64,000 bases of DNA from Bradyrhizobium erythrophlei (lineage in GTDB: Bacteria > Pseudomonadota > Alphaproteobacteria > Rhizobiales > Xanthobacteraceae), in NCBI RefSeq assembly GCF_900129425.1, contig NZ_LT670817.1, positions 2,542,001 through 2,606,000 on the forward strand, written 5' to 3'. Below are positions 39,120 through 47,426 of the stretch, piece by piece; the stretch's first letter is position 1; every line of letters begins with the position of its first letter. Made by a program: the position numbers and the translations under genes. A model generated the notes under the pieces. That model did not search any database and was not told the DNA's origin. It was given only the letters and a program-made list of their open reading frames with translations.

Positions 39120-39899
39120 TTAAAACGCCGTGTACCCGCCGTCGATAACAAAACAATCCGCGGTGTGATACGACGATGCCTTGCTCATCAGGTACACGGC
39201 GATGCCGCCGAAATCGGTGGGCTCGCCGAAACGCCGCATCGGAATCCGCGGCATCACATTGGCGACGAATTTTTCGTTGGCCATGATGCCGGCCGTCATG
39301 TCGCTCTTGATCCAGCCCGGCAGGATGGCGTTGGCGGTGACGCCCTGACGCGCCAGTTCGACCGCGAGTGCGCGCACCAGCGCGTTGATGGCGGCCTTGG
39401 TCGCGGCGTAATGCTCATTCCGCGCGGTGCCGAACAGCGACGCCAGGCTCGAGGTCGCGACCAGCCGGCCGAAGGCGTCGCCGGAGGTGGCGCGTTCAGT
39501 CATGTGGCGCGCCGCGGCCTGGAACACGTGGAACACGCCGTCGAGATTGGTGGCGAACATCTGGCGCCACTGTTCCTCGGTGCGGTCGATGAAGGCGTGC
39601 CGCCCGCCGCCGCCGATGCCGGCATTGGCAAAGCAGCCGTCGACCCTGCCGAACGCCGCCAGCGTCGCGGCCATCGCCGATTTAACCGAGGCGGGATCGG
39701 CTACATCGCAAATCCGGGTGTCGACCTTGCCGGCGCAGCCGGCCATGGTCGCCGCGGCGTTTTTGTTCTTGTCGGCGTTGCGGCCCCAGATCGAGACATT
39801 GCATCCGGAAGCGGCCAGCGCCTGCGCGATGCCAAGACCGATGCCGCCATTGCCGCCGGTGATGACGGCCACGCGGCCGGTGAGGTCGAAGATGCTCAT
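39120..39899 (-). CDS. SDR family oxidoreductase (3-hydroxyacyl/ketoreductase type)
   Basis: A 259-residue classical short-chain dehydrogenase. TGGNGGIGLGIA at about 14 to 25 binds the cofactor, the NAG motif is in FANAGIGG, and the catalytic Ser and YxxxK are in VATSSLASLFGTARNEHYAATK. The sequence ends in FVIDGGYTAF. The start at 39899 (MSIFDLTGRV) is standard for the family. It is divergent from the crotonase gene at 40060. In the proposed 4-hydroxyacyl-CoA module it is one of two candidates for an LvaD-like ketoreductase. Confidence 0.9.
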   Translation of the reverse strand: MSIFDLTGRVAVITGGNGGIGLGIAQALAASGCNVSIWGRNADKNKNAAATMAGCAGKVDTRICDVADPASVKSAMAATLAAFGRVDGCFANAGIGGGGRHAFIDRTEEQWRQMFATNLDGVFHVFQAAARHMTERATSGDAFGRLVATSSLASLFGTARNEHYAATKAAINALVRALAVELARQGVTANAILPGWIKSDMTAGIMANEKFVANVMPRIPMRRFGEPTDFGGIAVYLMSKASSYHTADCFVIDGGYTAF

Positions 39900-40059
39900 G
39901 AGCGTTTCCATTGGTTTGGCGCACGCTGTGCCGCGCGGCCGGTGGCGGGCAGATGTCCTCCACCAACCATGGACAAGGCGGCCCGGAAAATCAAATATGA
40001 GATCGAAACCCCTGTACCGCGGGACCAAATAACGCGGGCCACATCTCACGAGGAAACCA

Positions 40060-40851
40060 ATGCAGTTCAAGCACATCACGCTCGATTTCGACGGCCCGGT
40101 CGCCATCCTCAAACTCGACCATCCCGAAGTCATGAACGCGGTGTCGATCGATATGCTCGGCGGTCTCGCCGAGGCGCTCGACGCCATCGACGACAAGAAA
40201 GCCGAAGTTCGCTGTCTGGTTATCACCGGCGCGGGCCGGGCGTTCTGCACCGGCGCCAATTTGCAGGGCCGCAACAACCAGAAGCCGGGCAAGAGCAACG
40301 CCGGCGCGGCGCTGGAAACCGCGTTCCATCCGTTCCTGCGCCGCCTGCGGAACCTGCATTGCCCGATCGTGACTTCGGTCAACGGACCGGCGGCCGGCGC
40401 CGGCATGAGTTTTGCGCTGATGGGCGACATGATCCTGTGCGCGCGCTCGGCGTATTTCCTGCAGGCGTTCCGCCGCATCGGCCTGGTGCCTGACTGCGGC
40501 TCGACCTGGCTGCTGCCGCGGCTGATCGGCAAGGCGCGCTCGGTCGAGCTGTCGCTGATGGGCGAGAGACTTCCGGCCGAGAAGGCGCTGGAATGGGGGC
40601 TCGTCAATCGCGTCCATGACGACGCCGCCTTGATGGAAGAGACGATGAAGCTCGCGCATGAACTCGCCAACGGCCCGACCATCGCGCTGTCGCTGATCCG
40701 CAAATTGTACTGGGACAGTCCCGACAACTCGTTCGAGGATCAGCTCAACCTCGAATTCGAATCGCAGCGGATGGCGGGCGCGACGGAAGATTTCAAGGAG
40801 GGCGTTACCGCGTTCCTCGAGAAGCGTCCCGCAAAGTTCAAGGGCAAATGA
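40060..40851 (+). CDS. Crotonase family protein, PaaG-like isomerase/hydratase
   Basis: A 263-residue crotonase. The CoA-oxyanion motif NGPAAGAGMSFALMGD lacks the first catalytic glutamate of true hydratases, and the second active-site region reads IGLVPDCGSTWLLPRL, where aspartate replaces glutamate. This is the pattern of PaaG-like isomerases (1,2-epoxyphenylacetyl-CoA or enoyl-CoA isomerases) rather than enoyl-CoA hydratase proper. Its stop overlaps the start of the kinase-like gene by four bases (ATGA), so the two are translationally coupled and belong to one pathway. Confidence 0.85.
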   Translation: MQFKHITLDFDGPVAILKLDHPEVMNAVSIDMLGGLAEALDAIDDKKAEVRCLVITGAGRAFCTGANLQGRNNQKPGKSNAGAALETAFHPFLRRLRNLHCPIVTSVNGPAAGAGMSFALMGDMILCARSAYFLQAFRRIGLVPDCGSTWLLPRLIGKARSVELSLMGERLPAEKALEWGLVNRVHDDAALMEETMKLAHELANGPTIALSLIRKLYWDSPDNSFEDQLNLEFESQRMAGATEDFKEGVTAFLEKRPAKFKGK

Positions 40852-41831
40852 TCGAAGAGCAACTCGGGCGTTGGGTCGCCGCCTCATACCCGGGCGCAAT
40901 CGGCGTAGCCAATTCACTCAGGCTTTCCGGCGGCGCCAGCCAGGAAACCTGGTCGTTCGATATCGTTCATCCCGGCGGCAATATCGGCGCGATCCTGCGC
41001 CGCGCCCCGCAGGGCTACGGCGCTGCTCCGGCGCGCGCCGCCGGTTTGAATGCGGAAGCTAACCTGATGCAGCTTGCCCATGACGCCGGCGTGCCGTCGC
41101 CGCGTGTGCTGCATGTGCTGCAGCCGCAGGACGACCTCGGCACCGGCTTCATCATGGAGCGGGTCGAGGGCGAAACCATCCCGCGCAAGATTCTGCGCGA
41201 TGAACAATTCGCGCAGGCGCGTCCGAAACTGGCGCGCCAGCTCGGGGGCGTGCTGGCCGGGATTCACGGATTGGCTCTATCGCAACTGCCCGAGCTTCGC
41301 CGCATGACCGCCGCGAAGGAGATTGCCGAGCTCGAGCGGGACTACCGCAGTTTCGACTGGCCGCGGCCGGTGTTTGAACTGGCGCTGCGCTGGCTGCGCG
41401 ACCGCGATCCCGGATCGTCGGAACAGGTAACGCTGGTGCATGGTGACTTCCGCCACGGTAATCTCATCGTCGGCCCCGAGGGGTTGCGCGCGGTGCTGGA
41501 TTGGGAACTCGCGCATACCGGCGACCCCATGGAGGATCTCGGCTGGATCTGCGTGAATTCGTGGCGTTTTGGCGAGATCGACAAGCCGGTAGGCGGGTTT
41601 GGTTCGCGCGAGGAGCTGTTTGCCGGATATCAGGCGGCCGGCCGCCGCGTCGATCCGGCGCGCGTAACGTTCTGGGAAGTGATGGGCACGCTGCGCTGGG
41701 GTGTGATGTGCTGCGGCATGATGCAGCGATTTCGCATCGGACCCGAGCATTCCGTCGAACGCGCGATGATCGGCCGCCGTGCGTCGGAAACCGAAATCGA
41801 TTTGTTGCGGCTATTGGCTCCGAGAAAGTGA
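40848..41831 (+). CDS. APH-fold phosphotransferase, LvaA/ACAD11-kinase-like
   Basis: A 327-residue kinase of the aminoglycoside phosphotransferase fold. The catalytic loop VHGDFRHGNLIV near residue 199 holds the base Asp and metal-binding Asn, and VLDWELAHTGDPMEDLGW follows with the second metal Asp. In LvaA and the kinase domain of ACAD10/11 this fold phosphorylates the 4-hydroxyl of a 4-hydroxyacyl-CoA so that phosphate can be eliminated. That function is inferred from the flanking DUF6285, acyl-CoA dehydrogenase and CoA ligase genes. It is coupled to the crotonase gene upstream and 9 bp from the DUF6285 gene. Confidence 0.85.
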   Translation: MIEEQLGRWVAASYPGAIGVANSLRLSGGASQETWSFDIVHPGGNIGAILRRAPQGYGAAPARAAGLNAEANLMQLAHDAGVPSPRVLHVLQPQDDLGTGFIMERVEGETIPRKILRDEQFAQARPKLARQLGGVLAGIHGLALSQLPELRRMTAAKEIAELERDYRSFDWPRPVFELALRWLRDRDPGSSEQVTLVHGDFRHGNLIVGPEGLRAVLDWELAHTGDPMEDLGWICVNSWRFGEIDKPVGGFGSREELFAGYQAAGRRVDPARVTFWEVMGTLRWGVMCCGMMQRFRIGPEHSVERAMIGRRASETEIDLLRLLAPRK

Positions 41832-41839
41832 GGCCTCAG

Positions 41840-42222
41840 ATGCAGGACGAACCGACGCCGGAAGAACTGATCAGCGCAGTTGCGGATTTCCTTCGCAACG
41901 ATATCGCCCCCGCCGTCAGCGGGCACAACGCGTTCAAGCTGCGGGTCTCGATCAACGCGCTCGACCTGGTGACGCGGCAGCTCAAGCTGGAGCAGGCGAG
42001 CGACAGCGCGGAAGCGGCGCGGCTGTCGCAATTGCTCGGCGAGCAGGGCTCGGTCGGCGAACTCACCCGCGCGCTCGCCGAGCGGATCGGGGGGGGGGCG
42101 AGATCGATCTGCAGACGCCCGGGCTCGCCGAGCATTTGTGGCAGACCACGATGGACAAGCTCGCCGTCGACCAGCCGAATTATGCGGCGTATCGGAGGGA
42201 GCTGGGCGAGAAAGATGGCTAG
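41840..42222 (+). pseudogene. DUF6285 protein (LvaB-like), frameshifted at a G10 run
   Basis: The ATG at 41840 opens a family-like frame (TPEELISAVADFLRNDIAP, KLRVSINALDLVTRQL) for 83 codons up to a run of ten G at 42089. Beyond it this frame turns into non-family sequence, while another frame continues correctly with GEIDLQTPGLAEHLWQTTMD and ends in RRELGEKDG at a stop at 42222. Removing two G or adding one would restore a protein of about 126 residues. DUF6285 proteins such as LvaB are obligate partners of APH-like acyl-CoA kinases. It may be a sequencing error, a true lesion or slippage-controlled expression; the sequence cannot decide. Confidence 0.8.
42089..42098 (+). repeat. Homopolymer of ten G inside the DUF6285 gene
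   Basis: Ten consecutive G follow CGGATC and precede CGAGATCG. The run marks the exact point at which the protein similarity changes frame and is a candidate slippage site. Confidence 0.9.
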
Positions 42223-42225
42223 CTT

Positions 42226-42325
42226 GTCATTCCGGGATGCGCCGCCAGGCGCAGACCCGGAATCTCGAGATGTGGTCCCAGCTTAAGATTCCGGGTTCGT
42301 CGCTTCGCGCCGCCCCGGAATGACA
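42226..42325. repeat. Intergenic palindromic repeat, family A
   Basis: GTCATTCCGGGATGCG at the left and CGCCCCGGAATGAC at the right, with inner CCCGGAATCTCGAGA and TTAAGATTCCGGGTT. It separates the convergent DUF6285 and enoyl-CoA hydratase genes and resembles the copies at 9050 and 55415. Confidence 0.8.
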
Positions 42326-42334
42326 AAAGAATCG

Positions 42335-43114
42335 TTACTTCCCCACCCATTTCGGCGGCCGCTTTTCCGAAAATGCTTTCGGCCCCTCGATATAATCCTG
42401 CGAGGCCACCATGGCTTTCACCGCGGGATACTCGCGCTGCTCGGCGATCGCCTGCTCGAGCGAAACCGCAAGGCCCTTCTGGATGGTTTGCTTGGAAGCG
42501 CGGATCGACATCGGGCTGTTCTTGCAGATGGTCTCGGCCCAGCGCTCGGCCGCCGCCAGCGCTTCGCCCGGCGGCACCACCTCGTTTACAAAACCTAGTT
42601 CATGGCCCTCGCGCGCGCTGACATGGCGCGCGGTCAGGATCATGCCCATCGCCGGCTTGAGCCCGATCTGCCGCGGCAGCCGGTGCAGGCCGCCGGCCAG
42701 CGCGGCGAGGCCGACGTGGGGTTCGGGGAGGGCGAATTTTGCATTCTCGGAGGCGATGATGAGGTCGCAGGCCAGCGCAATTTCAAAACCACCGCCCATG
42801 GCGACGCCGTTGACGGCGGCGATAACAGGCTTGTCGCAGTCGAAGCGCGAGGTCAGTCCGGCAAAGCCGCCTTTGTCCCAGCCGCGTTTTCCGCCCGCCG
42901 CCTGCCATTTCAGGTCGTTGCCGGCGCAGAACGCCTTGTCGCCGGCGCCGGTGACGATCGCGACCCATTGTTCCGGATCGGCGCAAAAATCGTCGAACAC
43001 CTTGTTGAGCTCGAAATGCGCGTCCGTATGCAGCGCGTTGTAAACTTCGGGCCGCGACAGCGTCACGATCGTGATCGGGCCCTTGCGCGTCACTTTGGAA
43101 AATTTCAGGTCCAT
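42335..43114 (-). CDS. Enoyl-CoA hydratase
   Basis: A 259-residue crotonase with both catalytic glutamates: the first in NGVAMGGGFEIALACD near 110 and the second in FALPEPHVGLAALAGG near 132. It should hydrate trans-2-enoyl-CoA to 3-hydroxyacyl-CoA. GGGAG before the ATG at 43114 (MDLKFSKVT) sets the start; the longer frame runs into a repeat. It converges on the kinase-DUF6285 operon and is divergent from the acyl-CoA dehydrogenase, so it probably acts on that enzyme's enoyl product. Confidence 0.9.
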   Translation of the reverse strand: MDLKFSKVTRKGPITIVTLSRPEVYNALHTDAHFELNKVFDDFCADPEQWVAIVTGAGDKAFCAGNDLKWQAAGGKRGWDKGGFAGLTSRFDCDKPVIAAVNGVAMGGGFEIALACDLIIASENAKFALPEPHVGLAALAGGLHRLPRQIGLKPAMGMILTARHVSAREGHELGFVNEVVPPGEALAAAERWAETICKNSPMSIRASKQTIQKGLAVSLEQAIAEQREYPAVKAMVASQDYIEGPKAFSEKRPPKWVGK

Positions 43115-43162
43115 GTTTGCTCCCGTGGATTGTTTTCGTTGCTTCCCGGCATTTTGTTCCGG

Positions 43163-43258
43163 CCTCATGGAGAGGAGCGCGCTCTTGCGCGCGTCTCGAA
43201 CCATGTAACCCAACCTCACCCTTCGAGACGGCGCAAACGCGCCTCCTCAGCATGAGGT
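43163..43258. repeat. Intergenic palindromic repeat, family C
   Basis: CCTCATGGAGAGGAGCGCG and GCGCGTCTCGAACCATG, then CCTCACCCTTCGAGACGGCGC and GCGCCTCCTCAGCATGAGG. It lies between two divergent starts, so here it is not a transcript end. Confidence 0.7.
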
Positions 43259-43361
43259 TACTGTGCTTGACTTGGTTCCCGCTTCTTACCTTAATCGATA
43301 GGGCCGAACGGTGTCACGCGGCCTCACAATAAAGACAAAAACGACAATTGGGAGAATTGCC

Positions 43362-44636
43362 TTGGATTTTGCATTGCCAGCTGACCTCGTCGCTTATCTC
43401 GATGAACTCGACCAGTTCATCGCGCGCGAGATCAAGCCGATCGAAGACGCCGACGACAACATCCGTTTCTTCGATCATCGCCGCGAATGGGCGCGCACCG
43501 ATTTCGACAATGGCGGGCTGCCGCGGCACGAATGGGAAGCGCTGCTGCGCCGGGTAAAGAATCTCGCCGACGGCGCCGGGCACCTCCGCTTCGCCATCCC
43601 TAAGCGCTACGGCGGCAAGGATGGCTCCAATCTCTGGATGGCCGTGATCCGCGAGCATTTCGCCTCGAAGGGACTGGGCCTGCACAACGATCTGCAGAAC
43701 GAGCATTCGATCGTCGGCAATCTGCCGCTGGTCACGATGCTCGACCGCTACGGCCGCGACGACCAGAAGGCGATGATCGAAGGCTCGATCACGGGAAAGT
43801 ACCGCATCACCTTTGGCCTGACGGAGCCCGAGCACGGCTCGGATGCGACCCACATGGAAACCCGCGCGGTTCAGGCGACCCGGGATGGCGTTCCCGGTTG
43901 GGTGATCAACGGCGAGAAGATGTGGACCACCGGCATGCACGTCGCGACCCATTGCGCGCTGTTTGCCCGCACCTCAGGCAATGACGGCGATGCCCGCGGC
44001 ATCACCTGTTTTCTGGTGCCGGCCAAGACAAAAGGCGTCAAGGTCGAGGAATACATGTGGACCTTCAACATGCCGACCGATCACCCGCGCGTCAGCTTCA
44101 CCGACGTGTTCGTGCCCGAGGATGCGCTGTTCGGCAAAGTCGGCCGCGGGCTGTCGCTGGCGCAATGCTTCGTGCATGAGAACCGGATCCGGCAGGCCGC
44201 GAGTTCGCTGGGCGCTGCGGTCTATTGCATCGAGGAAAGCGTGAAATACGCCCGCGAACGGAAACCGTTCGGCCGCGCGCTGGCCGAGAACCAGGCGATC
44301 CAGTGGCCGCTGGTCGAACTGGCGACGCAGGCCGAGATGCTGCGGCTGTTGATCCGCAAGACCGCGTGGGAGATGGACAAGCTCACGCAGGCGCAGGTCG
44401 AGCACACCCTCTCCGACAAGGTCTCGATGTGCAATTTCTGGGCGAACCGGCTGTGCTGCGAAGCCGCCGACCGCGCCATGCAGGTGCATGGCGGCATGGG
44501 CTACTCGCGCCACAAGCCGTTCGAACACATCTACCGCCACCACCGCCGCTACCGCATCACCGAAGGCAGCGAGGAAATCCAGAAGCGCAAAGTGGCGGGA
44601 TTTTTGTTCGGCTATATGGGGGCGGGGAAGCATTGA
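43362..44636 (+). CDS. Acyl-CoA dehydrogenase (ACAD10/11- or LvaC-like candidate)
   Basis: A 424-residue FAD acyl-CoA dehydrogenase. Flavin and substrate motifs are FGLTEPEHGSDATHMETRA near 156, GWVINGEKMWTTGMH near 182 and the C-terminal QVHGGMGYSRHKPFEHIYR near 378. The probable catalytic glutamate is in RITEGSEEIQ near 403. A TTG at 43362 with GGGAG seven bases upstream gives MDFALPADL, a family-typical start. Located with an APH-type kinase and DUF6285 gene, it may act on a phosphorylated 4-hydroxyacyl-CoA, as LvaC does, or be an ordinary beta-oxidation dehydrogenase. Confidence 0.88.
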   Translation: MDFALPADLVAYLDELDQFIAREIKPIEDADDNIRFFDHRREWARTDFDNGGLPRHEWEALLRRVKNLADGAGHLRFAIPKRYGGKDGSNLWMAVIREHFASKGLGLHNDLQNEHSIVGNLPLVTMLDRYGRDDQKAMIEGSITGKYRITFGLTEPEHGSDATHMETRAVQATRDGVPGWVINGEKMWTTGMHVATHCALFARTSGNDGDARGITCFLVPAKTKGVKVEEYMWTFNMPTDHPRVSFTDVFVPEDALFGKVGRGLSLAQCFVHENRIRQAASSLGAAVYCIEESVKYARERKPFGRALAENQAIQWPLVELATQAEMLRLLIRKTAWEMDKLTQAQVEHTLSDKVSMCNFWANRLCCEAADRAMQVHGGMGYSRHKPFEHIYRHHRRYRITEGSEEIQKRKVAGFLFGYMGAGKH

Positions 44637-44662
44637 GGGGATCGGGCGAACTCTCTCAACAT

Positions 44663-44687
44663 GTCGTCCCGCGTTCGCGGGGACGAC
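44663..44687. repeat. Hairpin of family D type between convergent genes
   Basis: GTCGTCCC and GGGACGAC are perfect 8-base arms around a G+C-rich loop, between stops at 44636 and 44711; a plausible bidirectional transcript end without T-run. Confidence 0.5.
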
Positions 44688-44710
44688 GCTGAGGGTGAAG
44701 GGCGCGTCTG

Positions 44711-46288
44711 CTAATTCACCTGCCGGTCCTTGCCCACCCAATACGGATCGCGCAGATGGCGCCGCAGGATCTTGCCGGAGGCGTTGCGCGGCAGGGCTTC
44801 GATGAATTCCACCGACTTCGGCGTCTTGAAGCCCGCGATCCGTTCGCGGGTGAAGCCGATGATGTCGGATGGCGTCGCCTTCCTGCCCGGCTTCATCACC
44901 ACGATCGCCTTGACCGCCTCGCCCCATTGCTCGTCGGGCACGCCGACCACGGCGACCTCGGCGACATCGGGATGGTCGCAGATCGCGCTTTCGACTTCGG
45001 CGGGGTAGATGTTTTCGCCGCCCGAGATGATCATGTCCTTGATGCGGTCGTGGATATAGAGATAGCCGTCCTTGTCGAGGTAGCCGGCGTCTCCGGTGCG
45101 CAGCCAGCCGTCGCTGTCGAGCGTTTTGGCGGTGGCCTCCGGCAAATTCCAGTAGCCGGCCATGTTGGAGCCGGAGCGCGTCGCGATCTCGCCGACTTCG
45201 CCCGGCGGCAATCGCTTGCCGTCGGCATCGAGGATCGCAAGCTCAACGCCCGGCAGCGCCTTGCCGGCCGAGCGCATCCGGTCCAGTCCCTCGACATGGT
45301 CTTCCGGCGCCAGCGCCACGATGGTGCCGGTGGTCTCGGTCATGCCGTACATCTGCACGAAGCCGCAGCCGAACACCTCGATGCATTCCTTCAGGAGGGC
45401 GGCGGGAATCGGCGAGGCACCATAGAGCATGTACTTCAGCCGCGAAAAATCCACCTCGCGCGCACGCGGCTGCCGCACCACGAACTGCATCGCGGCGGGT
45501 ACCATGAACAGTTTTGTAATTCCGGATTGCTCGAAGAAATCCAAAATCTTTGTCGGATCGAACTCGCGGGCGATCACGCCCTTGGCGCCCTGATAAAGTC
45601 CCAGCATGCCCCAGCCGGAGCCGCCGATGTGGAAGATCGGCATTGCCACCAGCGAGACGTCATCCTCGGTCCATTTGTTCCAGTCGGGCTTCTCGTCCTT
45701 GCCGGCCTGGACCAGATTGAGAAAATTGGCGTGCGACAGCATCGCGCCCTTTGGTTTGCCGGTGGTGCCGGACGTGTAAAGCTGGATCGCAATGTCCCGC
45801 GGGCTGATCTCGACTTTCGGGTCGTCGCCGCGCTGCGCGTCGCGCCACGCCGCATAGCCGGGCCAGCCCGGTGCGCCGCCCTCGGTGGCGATGAAGCTGC
45901 GCACGCCGGGGAGTTGCGACCTGATCTTGGCGACCTGCTCGACAAATTCCGGTCCGACAAACAGCACCGGCGCCTTGCAGTCTTCGACGATGAAGGCGAT
46001 CTCGGGCCCGGCCAGCCGCCAGTTCACCGGCGCCATCACTACATTGGCCTTGATCGCGCCGAGCAGCAGCTCGAAATAGATATCGCTGTTCTTGCCGAGA
46101 TAGGCGACGCGCTCGCCCGCTTTGACGCCGAGCGCCTTCAGCGCGTTGGCGACCCGGTTGGTCTTGATATCGAGCTCAGCGAAGCTGGTCTGGCGTCCCT
46201 CGAATTCGAAGGCGATGGCATCGCCGCGGTTCTTCGCCCGCATGCGCACCATCTCGGCAAGGTTTGCCGGTTCCTGAATGTCGGCCAT
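44711..46288 (-). CDS. Long-chain fatty acid-CoA ligase (AMP-forming), LvaE-like candidate
   Basis: A 525-residue AMP-forming acyl-CoA synthetase. The AMP-binding P-loop-like motif LYTSGTTGKPKGAMLSH is near 165, QMYGMTETTG near 310, the hinge region WLRTGDAGYLDKDGYLYIHDR near 395 and the catalytic lysine in PRNASGKILRR near 503. GGGGGAAAC before the ATG at 46288 (MADIQEPAN) sets the start. It would activate a carboxylic acid to its CoA ester at the expense of ATP, feeding the dehydrogenase and kinase genes beside it. Confidence 0.92.
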   Translation of the reverse strand: MADIQEPANLAEMVRMRAKNRGDAIAFEFEGRQTSFAELDIKTNRVANALKALGVKAGERVAYLGKNSDIYFELLLGAIKANVVMAPVNWRLAGPEIAFIVEDCKAPVLFVGPEFVEQVAKIRSQLPGVRSFIATEGGAPGWPGYAAWRDAQRGDDPKVEISPRDIAIQLYTSGTTGKPKGAMLSHANFLNLVQAGKDEKPDWNKWTEDDVSLVAMPIFHIGGSGWGMLGLYQGAKGVIAREFDPTKILDFFEQSGITKLFMVPAAMQFVVRQPRAREVDFSRLKYMLYGASPIPAALLKECIEVFGCGFVQMYGMTETTGTIVALAPEDHVEGLDRMRSAGKALPGVELAILDADGKRLPPGEVGEIATRSGSNMAGYWNLPEATAKTLDSDGWLRTGDAGYLDKDGYLYIHDRIKDMIISGGENIYPAEVESAICDHPDVAEVAVVGVPDEQWGEAVKAIVVMKPGRKATPSDIIGFTRERIAGFKTPKSVEFIEALPRNASGKILRRHLRDPYWVGKDRQVN

Positions 46289-46323
46289 GTTTCCCCCGGA
46301 GGCTTGCATTATTATTCTACTGG

Positions 46324-46443
46324 CGTCGTCCCGGCGAACGCCCGGGCCCATACGTCGTATCGTCTCAAGTTAGCACGGTGGCAGTCGCCTTCCGCAATAA
46401 CTAAAGCCTTGGATTATGGGTCCCGGCGTTTCGCCGGGACGAC
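46324..46443. repeat. Intergenic palindromic repeat, family D
   Basis: GCGTCGTCCCGGCGAACGCCC...GGGCCCATA at the left mirrors TATGGGTCCCGGCG...CGCCGGGACGACGC at the right, giving a long dyad that fills most of the gap between two minus-strand genes. Confidence 0.75.
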
Positions 46444-46448
46444 GCAAT

Positions 46449-47321
46449 TTACCCTCTCGCCGCGCGGTCCTTTTCGTTCTGCGCCTTGATCGAATCGCGC
46501 GCGGCGGTCCAGTCGGCGTCGGACCAGTCGCGCAGCTGATAGAAGTTGCCGCCCATCGCAAGCGCCTGGCCACCGTCCATCGCGATGGTCTCGCCGTTGA
46601 TCCAGTCGCAGCCGCCCGAAATCAGGAACACCGCGAGGTTCTGCAGTTCTTCCATTTTGCCGACGCGGCCCATCGGGTTGACCGCGATGGTGCGCGCGCC
46701 GGCTTCGTCGCCGGGCTTGATGCGCTTGCTCATGCCTTCGGTCGGGATTTCGCCCGGCGCGATGGTGTTGAGCCGGATGCCGTGGCGGCCCCATTCCGTC
46801 GCCAGCGACATGGTCATGGCATGGATCGCGGACTTGCTCATCGCCGACGGCACCACATAAGGGCTGCCGTTGCGCACCCATGTCACGGTGATCGACACCA
46901 CGTTGCCGCGATGCCGGCCTGCGATCCAGCGCCGGCCCACCGCATGCGTGACATAAAACGTGCCGTGCATCACGATATTGGCGACCGCATCGAAGCCGCG
47001 CGGGCTCAACTCTTCGGTGCGCGAGATGAAATTGCCGGCCGCGTTGTTGATGAGGTCGGTGAGCGGGCCATCCCTGAAAATCGCATCGACCATCTCATCG
47101 ACCGCGAGCGCGTTCCGGATGTCGACGCCGTGGCTCGTCACCCGGCCGCCATGGAGGTCCATCAGTTCGGTCGCGGTTTCGTCGCAGACGGCTTTGCGGC
47201 GGCCGCAGATATGGATCTCGGCGCCGAGTTCGAGGAAGCGCGCCGCCATCGATTTGCCGAGTCCGGTGCCGCCGCCGGTGACGAGAATGCGCCTGCCACT
47301 CAGAAGTTTTTCGCTGAACAT
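46449..47321 (-). CDS. SDR family, 2,4-dienoyl-CoA reductase-like
   Basis: A 290-residue short-chain reductase. ILVTGGGTGLGKSMA binds the cofactor at about 12 to 26 and NNAAGNF lies near 95. The active-site segment reads SPYVVPSAMSKSAIHAM, in which lysine is present but the usual catalytic tyrosine four residues earlier is not (SAMSK). This is the pattern of 2,4-dienoyl-CoA reductases, and the overall sequence (RRWIAGRHRGNVVSI, EWGRHGIRLNTIAPG) agrees. It is divergent from a crotonase with dienoyl-isomerase features, so the pair probably handles unsaturated acyl-CoAs. An alternative is an LvaD-like reductase. Confidence 0.85.
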   Translation of the reverse strand: MFSEKLLSGRRILVTGGGTGLGKSMAARFLELGAEIHICGRRKAVCDETATELMDLHGGRVTSHGVDIRNALAVDEMVDAIFRDGPLTDLINNAAGNFISRTEELSPRGFDAVANIVMHGTFYVTHAVGRRWIAGRHRGNVVSITVTWVRNGSPYVVPSAMSKSAIHAMTMSLATEWGRHGIRLNTIAPGEIPTEGMSKRIKPGDEAGARTIAVNPMGRVGKMEELQNLAVFLISGGCDWINGETIAMDGGQALAMGGNFYQLRDWSDADWTAARDSIKAQNEKDRAARG

Positions 47322-47426
47322 GGGATATTTCCGCCTTGGAAAAATGTCTGTTAATTGATTGATTGACTAAATCCGGACAACGCCTTTCTGTAAAGCGGCA
47401 AACGAAGAAGAACAGGGAGAACCACC

